Positions 16,525 through 25,399 of a stretch of 64,000 bases of DNA are shown here, one piece after another. Position numbers and translations under genes: made by a program. The stretch covers positions 51,232-115,231 of IMG/VR virus record IMGVR_UViG_3300025010_000033; one strand, given 5' to 3'. The notes below the pieces were generated by a model, which saw nothing but the letters and a program-made list of their open reading frames with translations, was not told where the DNA came from and searched no databases. Numbering within the stretch: the first letter of the stretch is position 1; each line of letters begins with the position of its first letter. Origin of the DNA: a virus.

Positions 16525-17109
16525 TTAATTGATTCTCACATCCTCTAAATCTCTTTCAACAATCCTAATCACCTTATAATCAAATATCCCCATAATAAAC
16601 TGTGCTAATATCTGTAATCCAATTAATATATTAATACTTACTTCTAATTTTATTACAACTATTGCTAATGTTGCTCCCATGATCTGTGCTATTGAAACTA
16701 AATAACTTTCTTGTGTTTGATAATTAGTTAAATCATCTCCTTGCCATATTTTATTTATATTTGACTTCATAATGCACATCCATATAGCTGAAGATGTACC
16801 ATTGAGTATAGAAATTCCGAAGAATCTTATGTTTATATTATGTAATCCATAAATTGATACAAATAAGAATCCTAAAACATCTAGAATTACAATCAGTAAG
16901 AAGAATTTTTGCAATAATTCTCTATTCTTTTGTTTCTTTAATATATAATTTATAAGAAAGATTGTGATAATTCCTACCCAATTTACTATAGAATATATGT
17001 AAGTGGATACCTGTTGCATAAAATATATGTTTATTGTAGGTGTTGTTAGAGCGAATAGTAGGCAATTGGTGAATATACCTGTGTATAGATATAGTTTTAT
17101 GTTTTTGAT
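16525..17109 (-). CDS. Multi-pass membrane protein with unusual start (about 194 aa)
   Basis: About five hydrophobic segments are visible (for example VNWVGIITIFLINYIL and FFLLIVILDVLGFLFVSIYGL). The first ATG (17019) has no ribosome site. AGAAAGGAGG lies 90 bases further upstream, and the frame stays open from an ATC at 17109 through a likely extra membrane helix (FTNCLLFALTTPTINIYF). The arrangement resembles half of a major-facilitator-type transporter, with half the usual number of helices. The start codon is uncertain. Confidence 0.6.
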   Translation of the reverse strand: MKNIKLYLYTGIFTNCLLFALTTPTINIYFMQQVSTYIYSIVNWVGIITIFLINYILKKQKNRELLQKFFLLIVILDVLGFLFVSIYGLHNINIRFFGISILNGTSSAIWMCIMKSNINKIWQGDDLTNYQTQESYLVSIAQIMGATLAIVVIKLEVSINILIGLQILAQFIMGIFDYKVIRIVERDLEDVRIN

Positions 17110-17148
17110 ATAGTGATAAACCTCCTTTCTATTAGTTTATTTGTATAA

Positions 17149-17589
17149 TTACCTAAAGAATATCTCAAATGGTTTTAGTTTTTCTTTTAGATTCTTTTCC
17201 TTGTTTTTTCTTTCTGTGGTTTCTATGATTTTTATTTCCATTCTTTTTTCATCAACAAATACTTCTAACTTATTTAAATACTCCTCAATATAATCTACCC
17301 AAGCACCATAAATGAGCCAATCATAATTAATCCCCTCTTTTGTTGTATTCCCGTAAACATGTAATACAGGTATCCCACTGAACCGAAAACACTTATTATT
17401 GCGTATTAAACTTAAATCTTCTGTCTGATAAACGTAAATGTCTACACCATTATATGGAATATAGTTAAACATTATATTTTTATGTACATAAAGGTCACAG
17501 CCCATACCCATTGAATCAACTATATCTACTAAGCCAACTACATCTAACAAACCTAAATCTTTTGCTTCCCATAAATACCATAATTTCAA
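17149..17589 (-). CDS. Hypothetical protein (146 aa)
   Basis: The product has an alpha/beta pattern (LGLLDVVGLVDIVDSMGMGCDLYVH...VDIYVYQTEDLSLI) and a Lys-rich end. AGTAGGTG is followed six bases later by TTG, the preferred start; GTG within the ribosome site is too close. A consensus promoter lies upstream at 17708-17736. No family recognised. Confidence 0.65.
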   Translation of the reverse strand: MKLWYLWEAKDLGLLDVVGLVDIVDSMGMGCDLYVHKNIMFNYIPYNGVDIYVYQTEDLSLIRNNKCFRFSGIPVLHVYGNTTKEGINYDWLIYGAWVDYIEEYLNKLEVFVDEKRMEIKIIETTERKNKEKNLKEKLKPFEIFFR

Positions 17590-17707
17590 GAAAATCACCT
17601 ACTTTGTATTTATTATATTTTATTTATTGGATATTGAGGAAGGGGGTAGGTATATTTTAGTGTGATTTATTGATGTGTAAACCAGACCGCCCTGCACCTC
17701 TATATAC

Positions 17708-17736
17708 AGTATACCACTTTATTAACCACATGTCAA
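17708..17736 (-). promoter_or_regulatory. Sigma-A-type promoter
   Basis: Minus-strand TTGACA and TATACT are separated by 17 bases, with an extended TGG before the -10 element. It serves the gene starting at 17589. Confidence 0.8.
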
Positions 17737-17771
17737 ATAATTTATTTATATATTTATAAAATGTATACAAC

Positions 17772-19391
17772 CTATCTCTTCTTAATAATCCAACTGATCT
17801 TATTTGCTTTCACACAAGTGTGAACATCAAATTTAGTTCTTAATACCTTACCATTAGCCCACCATTCATTCTTTAACCAATCTAATTGCTTTTGAGTTGC
17901 AGGTTCATATTTCCATTTTGCTTTTCTATCAAGGAATGTAGAATATTTCCTTGAAGCATATTTTTCTGATTCTTCAATGAGATTAATTAAATTATCATCC
18001 TCAGACACATATTCTTTTCTATTAACTTTATTTGTGGTATCAACAATGAATAATTCAAATATATTCTCTTTTATATTCTTATAAATTACATAATGTAAAT
18101 CAGAATTTATAGACAATGCAAACGTATCTCTATCACACTTATACCAATCATAATAACTTTCAGAGAAATACTCACTCATATTTGCCTTAAATAGTTTTAA
18201 TTCTTCTGCAATTAATGCCAATCTCTCTATTTCTTTTTGTTTTGCTAATTCTTCTCTTTCTAATTTCTCTGCCTTATTCTTTTCTTCACGTTCGATTGCT
18301 TCAGTTAAAGTTTCTTGATCTTTAATTTCTACACCAAATATATCTGTCATTGTCATTAAGTCATGTTTACGCACAATATCAACTACATCAATGATTAGAC
18401 AATTGGATTTGCCTTCTGAGGTTCTAAGTCCTCTTCCAATTATTTGGGTATAGAGGATTTTAGATTTCATGGGGCGACATAGCAAAATACAGTCACATGG
18501 AGGATAGTCGAATCCTAAAGTTAGAATTCCAACATTTACAATAACTGGAATTTTACCTGACTTAAAATTATTAATAACTAATTCTCTTTGTTTATCTTCA
18601 ATAGTAGAATCAATATACTCACAAACGATATTATTATCCTTAAACTTTTGGCATATATCTCTGGCATGAGCAATACCTGAAGCAAATACTATTGTTGCTT
18701 TTCTATCTGAAGCATATTTTATATAAGATTCTACTACAAGATCATTTCTAGTTTCTGTATTTACAGTATCTTCTAATTGTCTCTGATTAAATTCTCCTGC
18801 GATTGTTTTTACATTAGATAAATCTGTATCAGAATGAACATATATTGCTTTTGGCTCACATAAGTAATTGCTTTTAATCATTTCCAATATAGACTTTTCA
18901 TAGATTATTCCGTGGAACACTTTCTTCATATCCTCATTAAAAGGTGTAGCTGTTAGACCGACTACCTTTATATTCGGATTCAATTTATCTAATATCTTTT
19001 TAATTTGTCCTACTGAACTGTGACATTCATCAAAGAATACTAATTCAAAATCACCATATTCAGACATCTTTTCTAATCTAGTAGATTTAGAATGTGTGAG
19101 CGATTGACGGGTAGCTACAACAATTTTATTAGACACCATATTTAATGATGCTTGTACTGATCCAACATCTAAATCAGGATTTGTATTGTAAAGTTTCTCA
19201 ACAGTTTGCTCACGAAGTTCCTGTGATTGGACTACAATCAAACACCTAGACTTTACTTCATTTGCTATTGCAGATACTATTACCGTCTTTCCGGTGCCAG
19301 TAGAAAGTGATAGAATACCATTAAAATTTGGTTTCAGATTTTTTACTGCTTCTATTGCTTCTAATTGATATGGTCTTAATTCATATGCCAT
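17772..19391 (-). CDS. Superfamily 2 DEAD/DEAH-type DNA helicase (UvsW/type III-like)
   Basis: All SF2 motifs are present in order: LRPYQLEAIEAV (Q-like), Walker A SLSTGTGKT, VVATRQSL (Ia/Ib), FFDECHSS (DECH, II), VGLTATP (III), then VFASG, NVGILTLGFDYP (V) and QIIGRGLRT (VI). The C-terminal part is Lys/Glu-rich and ends with a small module (ATQKQLDWLKNEWW). Such enzymes act in phage recombination-dependent replication and fork repair. The ATG follows AAGGAGAAAATAATAA. Confidence 0.92.
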   Translation of the reverse strand: MAYELRPYQLEAIEAVKNLKPNFNGILSLSTGTGKTVIVSAIANEVKSRCLIVVQSQELREQTVEKLYNTNPDLDVGSVQASLNMVSNKIVVATRQSLTHSKSTRLEKMSEYGDFELVFFDECHSSVGQIKKILDKLNPNIKVVGLTATPFNEDMKKVFHGIIYEKSILEMIKSNYLCEPKAIYVHSDTDLSNVKTIAGEFNQRQLEDTVNTETRNDLVVESYIKYASDRKATIVFASGIAHARDICQKFKDNNIVCEYIDSTIEDKQRELVINNFKSGKIPVIVNVGILTLGFDYPPCDCILLCRPMKSKILYTQIIGRGLRTSEGKSNCLIIDVVDIVRKHDLMTMTDIFGVEIKDQETLTEAIEREEKNKAEKLEREELAKQKEIERLALIAEELKLFKANMSEYFSESYYDWYKCDRDTFALSINSDLHYVIYKNIKENIFELFIVDTTNKVNRKEYVSEDDNLINLIEESEKYASRKYSTFLDRKAKWKYEPATQKQLDWLKNEWWANGKVLRTKFDVHTCVKANKISWIIKKR

Positions 19392-19439
19392 TTATTATTT
19401 TCTCCTTCAAAGTCATTTTATTTATTTTATAATTCAATT

Positions 19440-19530
19440 GTGGAAGGTGCAACGCACCGACACCCAAGGGAAATGCTCCCACGCTGGCATTTCGCTTGTA
19501 TACGTTCCTGCTCTCGTTGGGTTCTCTTTA
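19440..19530. other. GC-rich structured element between helicase and endonuclease genes
   Basis: About 80 bases of clearly higher G+C interrupt the AT-rich background. They form nested pairs: GGTGC/GCACC (19446-19450 with 19454-19458), ACCCAA/TTGGGT (19462-19467 with 19517-19522) and, inside, AAATGC/GCATTT (19471-19476 with 19487-19492). No ribozyme core I know was recognised. It could be a terminator-like RNA structure, a transfer remnant or the target region of the neighbouring endonuclease. Confidence 0.45.
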
Positions 19531-19582
19531 ATTGTTGTTAATATGTACGCACTATATCTCATTGTTTTATCTCCTTTATATT

Positions 19583-20164
19583 TTACACTAGATAATTACC
19601 TTTTTTTACAGTATGTGTTTTAAACCATTCTCTAACAAAAGTATTGCTTTTCTTTAAGCCATTAAGAATGCCAGTATCTAACTCACTTTCTAATAATAAA
19701 TCTTTAGCCTTTACTGACATACCACTTATTTGAACATCTAACCAATTCTTAAATTTTGTATATGCAATCCCTTTATTAATTCTGGAATCTGCTTTGTTTT
19801 CTTGGTATTTAATAGTATTCTTAGTTATATCATTTTCTATTTTTATCATTGCAATATATTCATCTTTATTCATCCATTCTATAATTGGTAATTGTATTGT
19901 CAAAGCATCTTCAGTTTTAAAATCATCATTATACTTTGGTTTATAAATATTTATTAAATATGGTTCATAAACATTTACATCAGCATGACTATTCAATTCA
20001 CATATTTCTATCCTATCTATTGAATCATAGCATTCCTTACCAAGATGTCCATTACAAGAATGTTGATTGAATCTTAATTGTGGATTAATTGAACAAGTTT
20101 TACCAATGTATATTATTTCATTGTTTCTGTCTATAAATTTGTATATACAATATCTCATTTTCAT
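19583..20164 (-). CDS. GIY-YIG endonuclease sharing its C-terminal domain with the adjacent helicase-like protein
   Basis: The N-terminal module reads CIYKFIDRNNEIIYIGKTCSINPQLRFNQH, a GIY-YIG nuclease, and ends near CELNSHADVNVYEPYLINIYKP (catalytic Glu region). The last 70 residues (ADSRINKGIAYTKFKNWLDV...FKTHTVKKGNYLV) nearly repeat the C-terminus of the next protein upstream (20241-22394). AAAAGGAGAGATATAACA precedes the ATG. Sharing of a domain between a nuclease and its neighbour suggests duplication or gene conversion linked to homing. Confidence 0.85.
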   Translation of the reverse strand: MKMRYCIYKFIDRNNEIIYIGKTCSINPQLRFNQHSCNGHLGKECYDSIDRIEICELNSHADVNVYEPYLINIYKPKYNDDFKTEDALTIQLPIIEWMNKDEYIAMIKIENDITKNTIKYQENKADSRINKGIAYTKFKNWLDVQISGMSVKAKDLLLESELDTGILNGLKKSNTFVREWFKTHTVKKGNYLV

Positions 20165-20240
20165 TGTTATATCTCTCCTTTTAATTTCTATCCCCATAAT
20201 ATCCTATTATAGTTCTATAGGGGAAATGGGGGATAGATTT

Positions 20241-22394
20241 TTACACTAAATAATTTCCTCTCTTAACTGTATGTTTTTTAAACCAATCTTTAACAAATGC
20301 ATTACTACTTTTTACTTTGTCTAATTCCTTAGATTCCAATTCACTCTCTAATAATAACTCCTTTGTTTTAACTTCTCTACCTACTATTTGTACATCCAAC
20401 CAATCTTTAAATTTTGTATATGCTATTCCTTTATTCTTCCTACCATCTGCTTTACTCTCTTTAAATTCCACCAACTCATCATCTATAACATTAATTAATT
20501 CTCCCTTTCTAGGAAACAATTGCTCTATCATTTTTAATATGATACTCTTTATTGCAAATACATGACAAACTATTTTATCATTACAACTATATTTTCTTAA
20601 TTTTGTTCTATGAATTTCTTGATAAAAATCTGTTACCATTGTAAAGTATTTATATTTATTTAATGGTTCATATCCAAATTCCCAATTCTTATAATTTGTA
20701 CCATAATCATCACCATTATATTCTGTTTTGCTTCTATCTTTAACTTCTAATTTTTCACTCATTTGTATTGCTTTTTCTAAATTAGAACATTTACTTATTA
20801 TTCCCTCCCAATCAACATATGTAGATAACCATTGAATGACATATTCAAAATCAGGCATTGTATGCCATCCTAACATAAACATATTAACACATTCTTGCAT
20901 ATTATTATTGCCCTTTGTACTATTATAATAATATACTTCAAAGTCATTAGGAGTAGGAATATAATCTAAGTGCTTTAATTGCCCATATAAATCACTTGCT
21001 ACTCTTTGATATGTTACTACATAAGTTTTCTTAGTAAATCCAATTCTCATCTTATTATTAATAAATGATGCACAAGCATTAACTAAATGATTCTTTTCTC
21101 TAAATGTTGTCTGAGTTAATTTATGTTTATTATATACATTTATTGTAAGATTATCATATGATCTTGTATTTTCTATGTCTAGATACTTTATACTACCTTT
21201 ATTATACATTCCTAAATACTGAGGATCATACAGAGCAGTACCATCAAATATTATTGTTTTGAATGTTTTACAGTATAATTCCTTCAAGTCCCTACTGCCT
21301 ATTGTACATATAAATTCTATATTCTTTTGATAGACATAGAAACCTCCCAATGTTAGTATTGTATGTATATGTTCAAGTTCTCTTTTATTCTCAAATCTCA
21401 TATATTTATCCCATAAAGTCATAAACTCTAAATCATTTTTACAAATCATGTCATTATTAATATTGGATACTATAAATCTTTTGTGTTCACTTCCTCTTAA
21501 TCTTTGCATTTTAGTATTTATTGTGTCAGATATTTCTTTAAACTTATTTTCCAATGTAGTTTTATCTTCAGTGGTATTATAACTTAATTTACTCAATGTT
21601 GTAGATATTTTGTTCAGGAGTTCCTTACTTACTTTTACAACATCTAATACATCTGGACGCTCATCAATAAGTAATATCGTTCTAGTACCATTCTCCCAAT
21701 CCTTATATTTAATAATACTATCTGCACATTCTCTTAGTCTGGCATTGGTGATTAATAATATAGGGAATTTCTCTTGTTCTTTTTGTTGCTTACTGATTTT
21801 ACATTTAGAAAAGAAATTACAATTATTAGGAGTGCAAACTTTAGCATCAGATTGTTTAATCTTTTTGTTAATACATATATCTTTATTCCAACCTTCTAAT
21901 ATGTATGTGTATCCATCTAAATTTATATGCTTTAGATATTCAACTGTATTTCTTAAACTTTCTAATCTATCAGTTACAATTATTATTCCATCAGTAGATT
22001 CCTTATTTATATGAAGAGAAATTATCTTTTGTAATATTTCAGATGTAATACTGCTCTTACCAAATCCGCAAGGAGCTGGTATTACAGTAATTATATCTTC
22101 TATTAATTCACCAAATATTATTTTAGATGTCTCATTAGCAAAGTTAATTTGTTCAGTAGTTAAACCTCCTCTTGATTCAAATGTATTAATAAAGTTATTT
22201 GTTATATCAGTGGCGATTAATTCTAATTCAGGAGTAATAGTTACTATTTCATTTGCTGTGTAGACTTCTTTGGATAATTTTATTACTTCATTTAATCTAT
22301 TGTCTCCATCAAGTAAGAGTTTGTTATTTTCATGATTTAATATTTTATATTTGTAATTATAATCTAGGTCTTTGATTAAATTAATTTCTCTCAT
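20241..22394 (-). CDS. P-loop ATPase/helicase-like protein with Cys cluster (717 aa)
   Basis: Walker A (PAPCGFGKSSIT, about residue 108) and Walker B (TILLIDERPD) define an SF1/SF2-type P-loop ATPase. Between them is a cysteine cluster (CTPNNCNFFSKCK) that could bind iron-sulfur or zinc, as in XPD/DinG-like enzymes. SRSYDN- and VVTYQR-type segments suggest the second RecA domain. The final 70 residues are a module duplicated in the GIY-YIG neighbour. The ATG follows AAAGGAATAATACTTA. Exact activity unknown; a DNA helicase or primase-associated role is likely. Confidence 0.7.
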   Translation of the reverse strand: MREINLIKDLDYNYKYKILNHENNKLLLDGDNRLNEVIKLSKEVYTANEIVTITPELELIATDITNNFINTFESRGGLTTEQINFANETSKIIFGELIEDIITVIPAPCGFGKSSITSEILQKIISLHINKESTDGIIIVTDRLESLRNTVEYLKHINLDGYTYILEGWNKDICINKKIKQSDAKVCTPNNCNFFSKCKISKQQKEQEKFPILLITNARLRECADSIIKYKDWENGTRTILLIDERPDVLDVVKVSKELLNKISTTLSKLSYNTTEDKTTLENKFKEISDTINTKMQRLRGSEHKRFIVSNINNDMICKNDLEFMTLWDKYMRFENKRELEHIHTILTLGGFYVYQKNIEFICTIGSRDLKELYCKTFKTIIFDGTALYDPQYLGMYNKGSIKYLDIENTRSYDNLTINVYNKHKLTQTTFREKNHLVNACASFINNKMRIGFTKKTYVVTYQRVASDLYGQLKHLDYIPTPNDFEVYYYNSTKGNNNMQECVNMFMLGWHTMPDFEYVIQWLSTYVDWEGIISKCSNLEKAIQMSEKLEVKDRSKTEYNGDDYGTNYKNWEFGYEPLNKYKYFTMVTDFYQEIHRTKLRKYSCNDKIVCHVFAIKSIILKMIEQLFPRKGELINVIDDELVEFKESKADGRKNKGIAYTKFKDWLDVQIVGREVKTKELLLESELESKELDKVKSSNAFVKDWFKKHTVKRGNYLV

Positions 22395-22424
22395 TAAGTA
22401 TTATTCCTTTCATAATCATTGTAT

Positions 22425-22652
22425 CTACATTTTTCTATTGCACCAATCTGTGAATGCATTTGTTAACTCATCATTTTTAAGGAATTGTACAAATACATTC
22501 TTTTGACTGCTAAGACCTACTCTATAAGGAGCAATTCCTTTATGGAAGTAGAATTCTGCTTGTATGAGATTGTAGATAAAAATGAATTTATTATTATTTT
22601 GTTTAGATGTAGTTGTGTTTGTTTGATTTTCAATCTTAATGTTCCCAATCAT
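22425..22652 (-). CDS. Small conserved phage protein (75 aa), paralogue of the 2.7 kb protein
   Basis: After an N-terminal extension rich in Asn/Thr, the pattern FIFIYNLIQAEFYFHKGIAPYRVG...FVQFLKNDELTNAFTDWCNRK aligns with the 59-aa protein at 2697-2876. GGAGG lies 5-7 bases before the ATG. It may belong to the DUF5659-like group. Function unknown. Confidence 0.75.
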   Translation of the reverse strand: MIGNIKIENQTNTTTSKQNNNKFIFIYNLIQAEFYFHKGIAPYRVGLSSQKNVFVQFLKNDELTNAFTDWCNRKM

Positions 22653-22791
22653 TTTAAGTCCTCCAATTTATTTGATATTTATAATTTGATTTAATTTGAC
22701 ATTAGAAGGAAACGAAAATATTAATTGTTCTTCACAAGTTCATCTCAATTAATATTTTATGCTATATAGAATAATAATTTTATTTTTATAC

Positions 22792-22857
22792 TTATGTAAA
22801 ACCACTAGCAATAATATTAATTTGTATATGCAATAGAAAATGTAATAGAATTATCAA
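22792..22857 (-). CDS. Possible hydrophobic leader peptide (21 aa)
   Basis: UUG is placed seven bases after AGAAGGAGG and the frame reads MIILLHFLLHIQINIIASGFT-stop. It is strongly hydrophobic and ends in G-F-T-stop, like two other short frames in the right arm that end in G-Y-T-stop. It could be a regulatory leader or a toxin-like membrane peptide. Low coding evidence. Confidence 0.35.
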   Translation of the reverse strand: MIILLHFLLHIQINIIASGFT

Positions 22858-22903
22858 TATATTTCCTCCTTCTGAATTTATTTCATATTTATCCCTTACC
22901 TAT

Positions 22904-22932
22904 ATTGTACCACTTTATATTCTATATGTCAA
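22904..22932 (-). promoter_or_regulatory. Sigma-A-type promoter
   Basis: Minus-strand TTGACA and TACAAT are 17 bases apart, with TGG before the -10 element. It drives the leader and the 22.4 kb gene. Confidence 0.8.
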
Positions 22933-22961
22933 GCATTTTTATTTATATATTTATAGAAGAA

Positions 22962-23255
22962 TTAATCCATATTAATCAAATACTCAATATACTTTTTCAT
23001 CTCAATCTTTACTGCTAGTCTAACTTGATCAACTCCATGACCAGATTCTACATGATATATTTCAGTAGATATATTTTGTCTGAATGGTTTAGGTATTTGT
23101 GAACTGATTTCTCTCCATTTAGATTTACCTTTATTGAAGGAATATGTACAGAATATATTGTTTAGGATGTAATCAAAATCTTGAGCAATGGAATAGACAT
23201 TGGATATGGATTTGAGTTGTGATTTATAGTTAGAGAATTGGTTAAGATTGTTCAT
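22962..23255 (-). CDS. Hypothetical protein (97 aa)
   Basis: An alpha/beta protein with FDYILNNIFCTYSFNKGKSKWREIS and IEMKKYIEYLINMD segments. GGAGGAAACACA precedes the ATG. No motif or family recognised. It lies just upstream of the promoter for the next transcription unit. Confidence 0.7.
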   Translation of the reverse strand: MNNLNQFSNYKSQLKSISNVYSIAQDFDYILNNIFCTYSFNKGKSKWREISSQIPKPFRQNISTEIYHVESGHGVDQVRLAVKIEMKKYIEYLINMD

Positions 23256-23286
23256 TGTGTTTCCTCCTTTGCTTTTTATAGAAGAA

Positions 23287-23325
23287 TTTCAATCTAACAA
23301 CCTAATGAAAGTTATTAGATTGAAA
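23287..23325 (-). terminator. Terminator-like hairpin
   Basis: TTTCAATCTAA and TTAGATTGAAA form a perfect 11-bp stem downstream of the minus-strand gene 23355-23579; the minus strand continues into TTCTTC. Confidence 0.6.
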
Positions 23326-23354
23326 CTATCAAAACAAAAAAATTAATTATGTAA

Positions 23355-23579
23355 TTAAATTTCTCCATTGATTTCATTTTCTGTACACCAATCTAAAAAT
23401 TCATCCTCTAATTTAGTTATACTATCCTCTACCTCTTCCTCAGACATTCCATTAATAATAGAATCTTCATAAATATCTTCTTTAGTTTTATAACCATTAA
23501 CTTTTAACCAAACACTAAAATCAGAATACTTTTCTCTATCAATTGTACGAACCATGACTCCATCAATATATTCTTCCAT
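23355..23579 (-). CDS. Hypothetical acidic protein (74 aa)
   Basis: The sequence is acidic and helical (EEYIDGVMVRTIDREKYSDF...MSEEEVEDSITKLEDEFLDW). AGAAAGAGG lies before the ATG, and a promoter overlapping a palindrome (23619-23663) sits just upstream. Acidity and size are typical of early phage inhibitors or DNA mimics; this is only suggestive. Confidence 0.7.
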   Translation of the reverse strand: MEEYIDGVMVRTIDREKYSDFSVWLKVNGYKTKEDIYEDSIINGMSEEEVEDSITKLEDEFLDWCTENEINGEI

Positions 23580-23618
23580 TTTGTGTAGCCTCTTTCTGTT
23601 AAGTATTGATTCTTGATT

Positions 23619-23663
23619 ATATTATACACTTATTACTTTGTAGATGCAATAAGTGTATAATAT
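23619..23663 (-). promoter_or_regulatory. 16-bp palindrome overlapping a promoter (possible operator)
   Basis: ATATTATACACTTATT and its exact reverse complement flank 13 bases. On the minus strand TTGCAT and TATAAT lie 17 bases apart inside the palindrome, so a dimeric repressor could control the 23355-23579 gene. It could also be a bidirectional terminator after 23679-24938. Confidence 0.55.
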
Positions 23664-23678
23664 TATTTGTTGATTTGA

Positions 23679-24938
23679 TTAGAATAAAGCACATCCAGAT
23701 AGTTTAAATTCATTTATATATGTATTCCATTGTTCTTTATCAATTTCTAAATATTCCATAAGATGTTTTTTGCAAAAATAATCATCCATATTTCTACCTA
23801 GTAACTTTAAATTCATTGCTATATCGTCATTTTTGTTTACCTTTTTATCACATATTTTGCATTTATGATTGAAGTATTTTTCTACTATATCAATATTAAC
23901 TCCCTTATGTTCTGCAAATTCATTAATAACTTCCAAAGTTGGTTCTGATCTTAATAATCCTCCATTCCAACAGAGATGATATTCTTTTATTGTGCAGTTT
24001 AATTTAGTCCATTTTTGATTATCAATAAAGTCATTGTTTAATATATCATGCCATCTCTTATACATACTAGGATACCAATATTTATCTAGTACCCAAGTTG
24101 TTTTAGTATAATTTGGGCAAGCTATAGCACAGCCAACCCTAGAATAACCTTTTTTATATTTAGGATTAATATCAATTTGTTTCCATAATGTGTATAACCA
24201 TATTTGTTCTTCGTTCCATTTGCGAATAGGAAGTACACCTTCCCATTGACGATTACCCCATTTTTCATTTTTCCATTCATCCGTATATCCAGAACGACTC
24301 GTTGATTCTTCATTTCTCATTCCTAAGAAGAATAAATACTTTATATCTTTGTCTAGATAATCCATAGTGGATTTTTCTTTCAACAATGTACAACATGCAC
24401 GACTTAATCTTGTGGGGATAAATTGAATTCTTTTACTCCATTGATAAAATCCTTCCTTTGGATTGATTATTTCTACATTATTCATTGTCTTAACAAATTT
24501 ATATGTATCAGCAGAGTCCAATGATGTATTATTAAATATTTTTCTAGAATTTATGACTTTATCAACCAGATAAGAAGTTGCTTGGCTATCCTTACCTGTA
24601 GATGTTAGTGTAATTGGACTATACCACTCATACTTTTCAATGCTATTTTTAATTAACTCGATACTCTCATTCTCTAATTCTACTAATTTGTCCTTATTTC
24701 TCTCCATTGTTTCCTCCCAAGATTCAATCTCATAAGTTTCCTTCTTATAATCAGTAGCAGTAATATTTAATTCATCATCAATATGAATTCTTAAAACTTT
24801 GTGAATTTTTCCTTCAACATCATAACATTTAATAATTGATCTATCTAACCAATAATATCCCTCAACTAAATTATATTTATTAATATCTACGCCTTTATCT
24901 TTTAAGAATCCCAAATACTCATTAAATACTAAATTCAA
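23679..24938 (-). CDS. PAPS reductase-like/PP-loop ATP pyrophosphatase (419 aa)
   Basis: The PP-loop reads SPITLTSTGKDSQAT, a variant of SGGKDS, followed by a FNNTSLDSADTYKFV and FIPTRLSRACCTLLK region and a C-terminal Cys-rich part (CAIACPNY, later CKICDKKV). Proteins of this group adenylate or reduce sulfur compounds, or modify nucleic acids (related to DndC-type enzymes); phage copies are often uncharacterised. TTG is chosen as start because AAGGTG lies six bases before it; ATG lies in another frame. Confidence 0.8.
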   Translation of the reverse strand: MNLVFNEYLGFLKDKGVDINKYNLVEGYYWLDRSIIKCYDVEGKIHKVLRIHIDDELNITATDYKKETYEIESWEETMERNKDKLVELENESIELIKNSIEKYEWYSPITLTSTGKDSQATSYLVDKVINSRKIFNNTSLDSADTYKFVKTMNNVEIINPKEGFYQWSKRIQFIPTRLSRACCTLLKEKSTMDYLDKDIKYLFFLGMRNEESTSRSGYTDEWKNEKWGNRQWEGVLPIRKWNEEQIWLYTLWKQIDINPKYKKGYSRVGCAIACPNYTKTTWVLDKYWYPSMYKRWHDILNNDFIDNQKWTKLNCTIKEYHLCWNGGLLRSEPTLEVINEFAEHKGVNIDIVEKYFNHKCKICDKKVNKNDDIAMNLKLLGRNMDDYFCKKHLMEYLEIDKEQWNTYINEFKLSGCALF

Positions 24939-25141
24939 TACATACACCTTATTTATTTACATTAAGCAAATAAATAAGGAAAACATAACTAATTACCCAA
25001 ACTGTGGCTTTTACATGTAAAGCATACGCAATACACCACAATGCAAATGGTATATGTTTTTATGTTTCTCACACATTTTTATACGGCATCCTTACGCATC
25101 GGATTTGTAAGATTATTGATTGCTCTATTCTCAATGCCGAT

Positions 25142-25399
25142 TTAACAACCAGTTATATCTGGATCGTATGTATTGAAATGGATGGAAGTTTGTTCAATTT
25201 CTAATAATTTAAATATCCAATAATATTTATCATTGCGATAGTCTATATTAGTTATTTTATTAGGGTTGTGTCTGTTATTTCTTATTTCTTGTGTAAATGC
25301 ATCTGTGATGGTTATTCCTTGATTGAGATTATGAATGACATTTTTACAATTGTTGTCATTAAATTTTGCTGTGTGGTTTTTTACTATTATAATTCTCAT
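25142..25399 (-). CDS. Hypothetical protein (85 aa)
   Basis: The product reads MRIIIVKNHTAKFNDNNCKNVIHNLNQGITITDAFTQEI, an alpha/beta pattern. AGAAAGGAG runs directly into the ATG, so an AUU or AUA six to nine bases later may be the real start. It is the first gene of the left arm next to the origin-like region and has its own promoter. Confidence 0.6.
   Translation of the reverse strand: MRIIIVKNHTAKFNDNNCKNVIHNLNQGITITDAFTQEIRNNRHNPNKITNIDYRNDKYYWIFKLLEIEQTSIHFNTYDPDITGC

Larger units (their letters stand above)
22653..22961 (-). other. Promoter-leader region of the 22.4 kb gene
   Basis: This 309-base gap holds a consensus promoter (22904-22932) and, after AGAAGGAGG, a 21-codon hydrophobic frame (22792-22857) that may be a leader peptide. 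The rest shows no coding signal. Confidence 0.5.
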
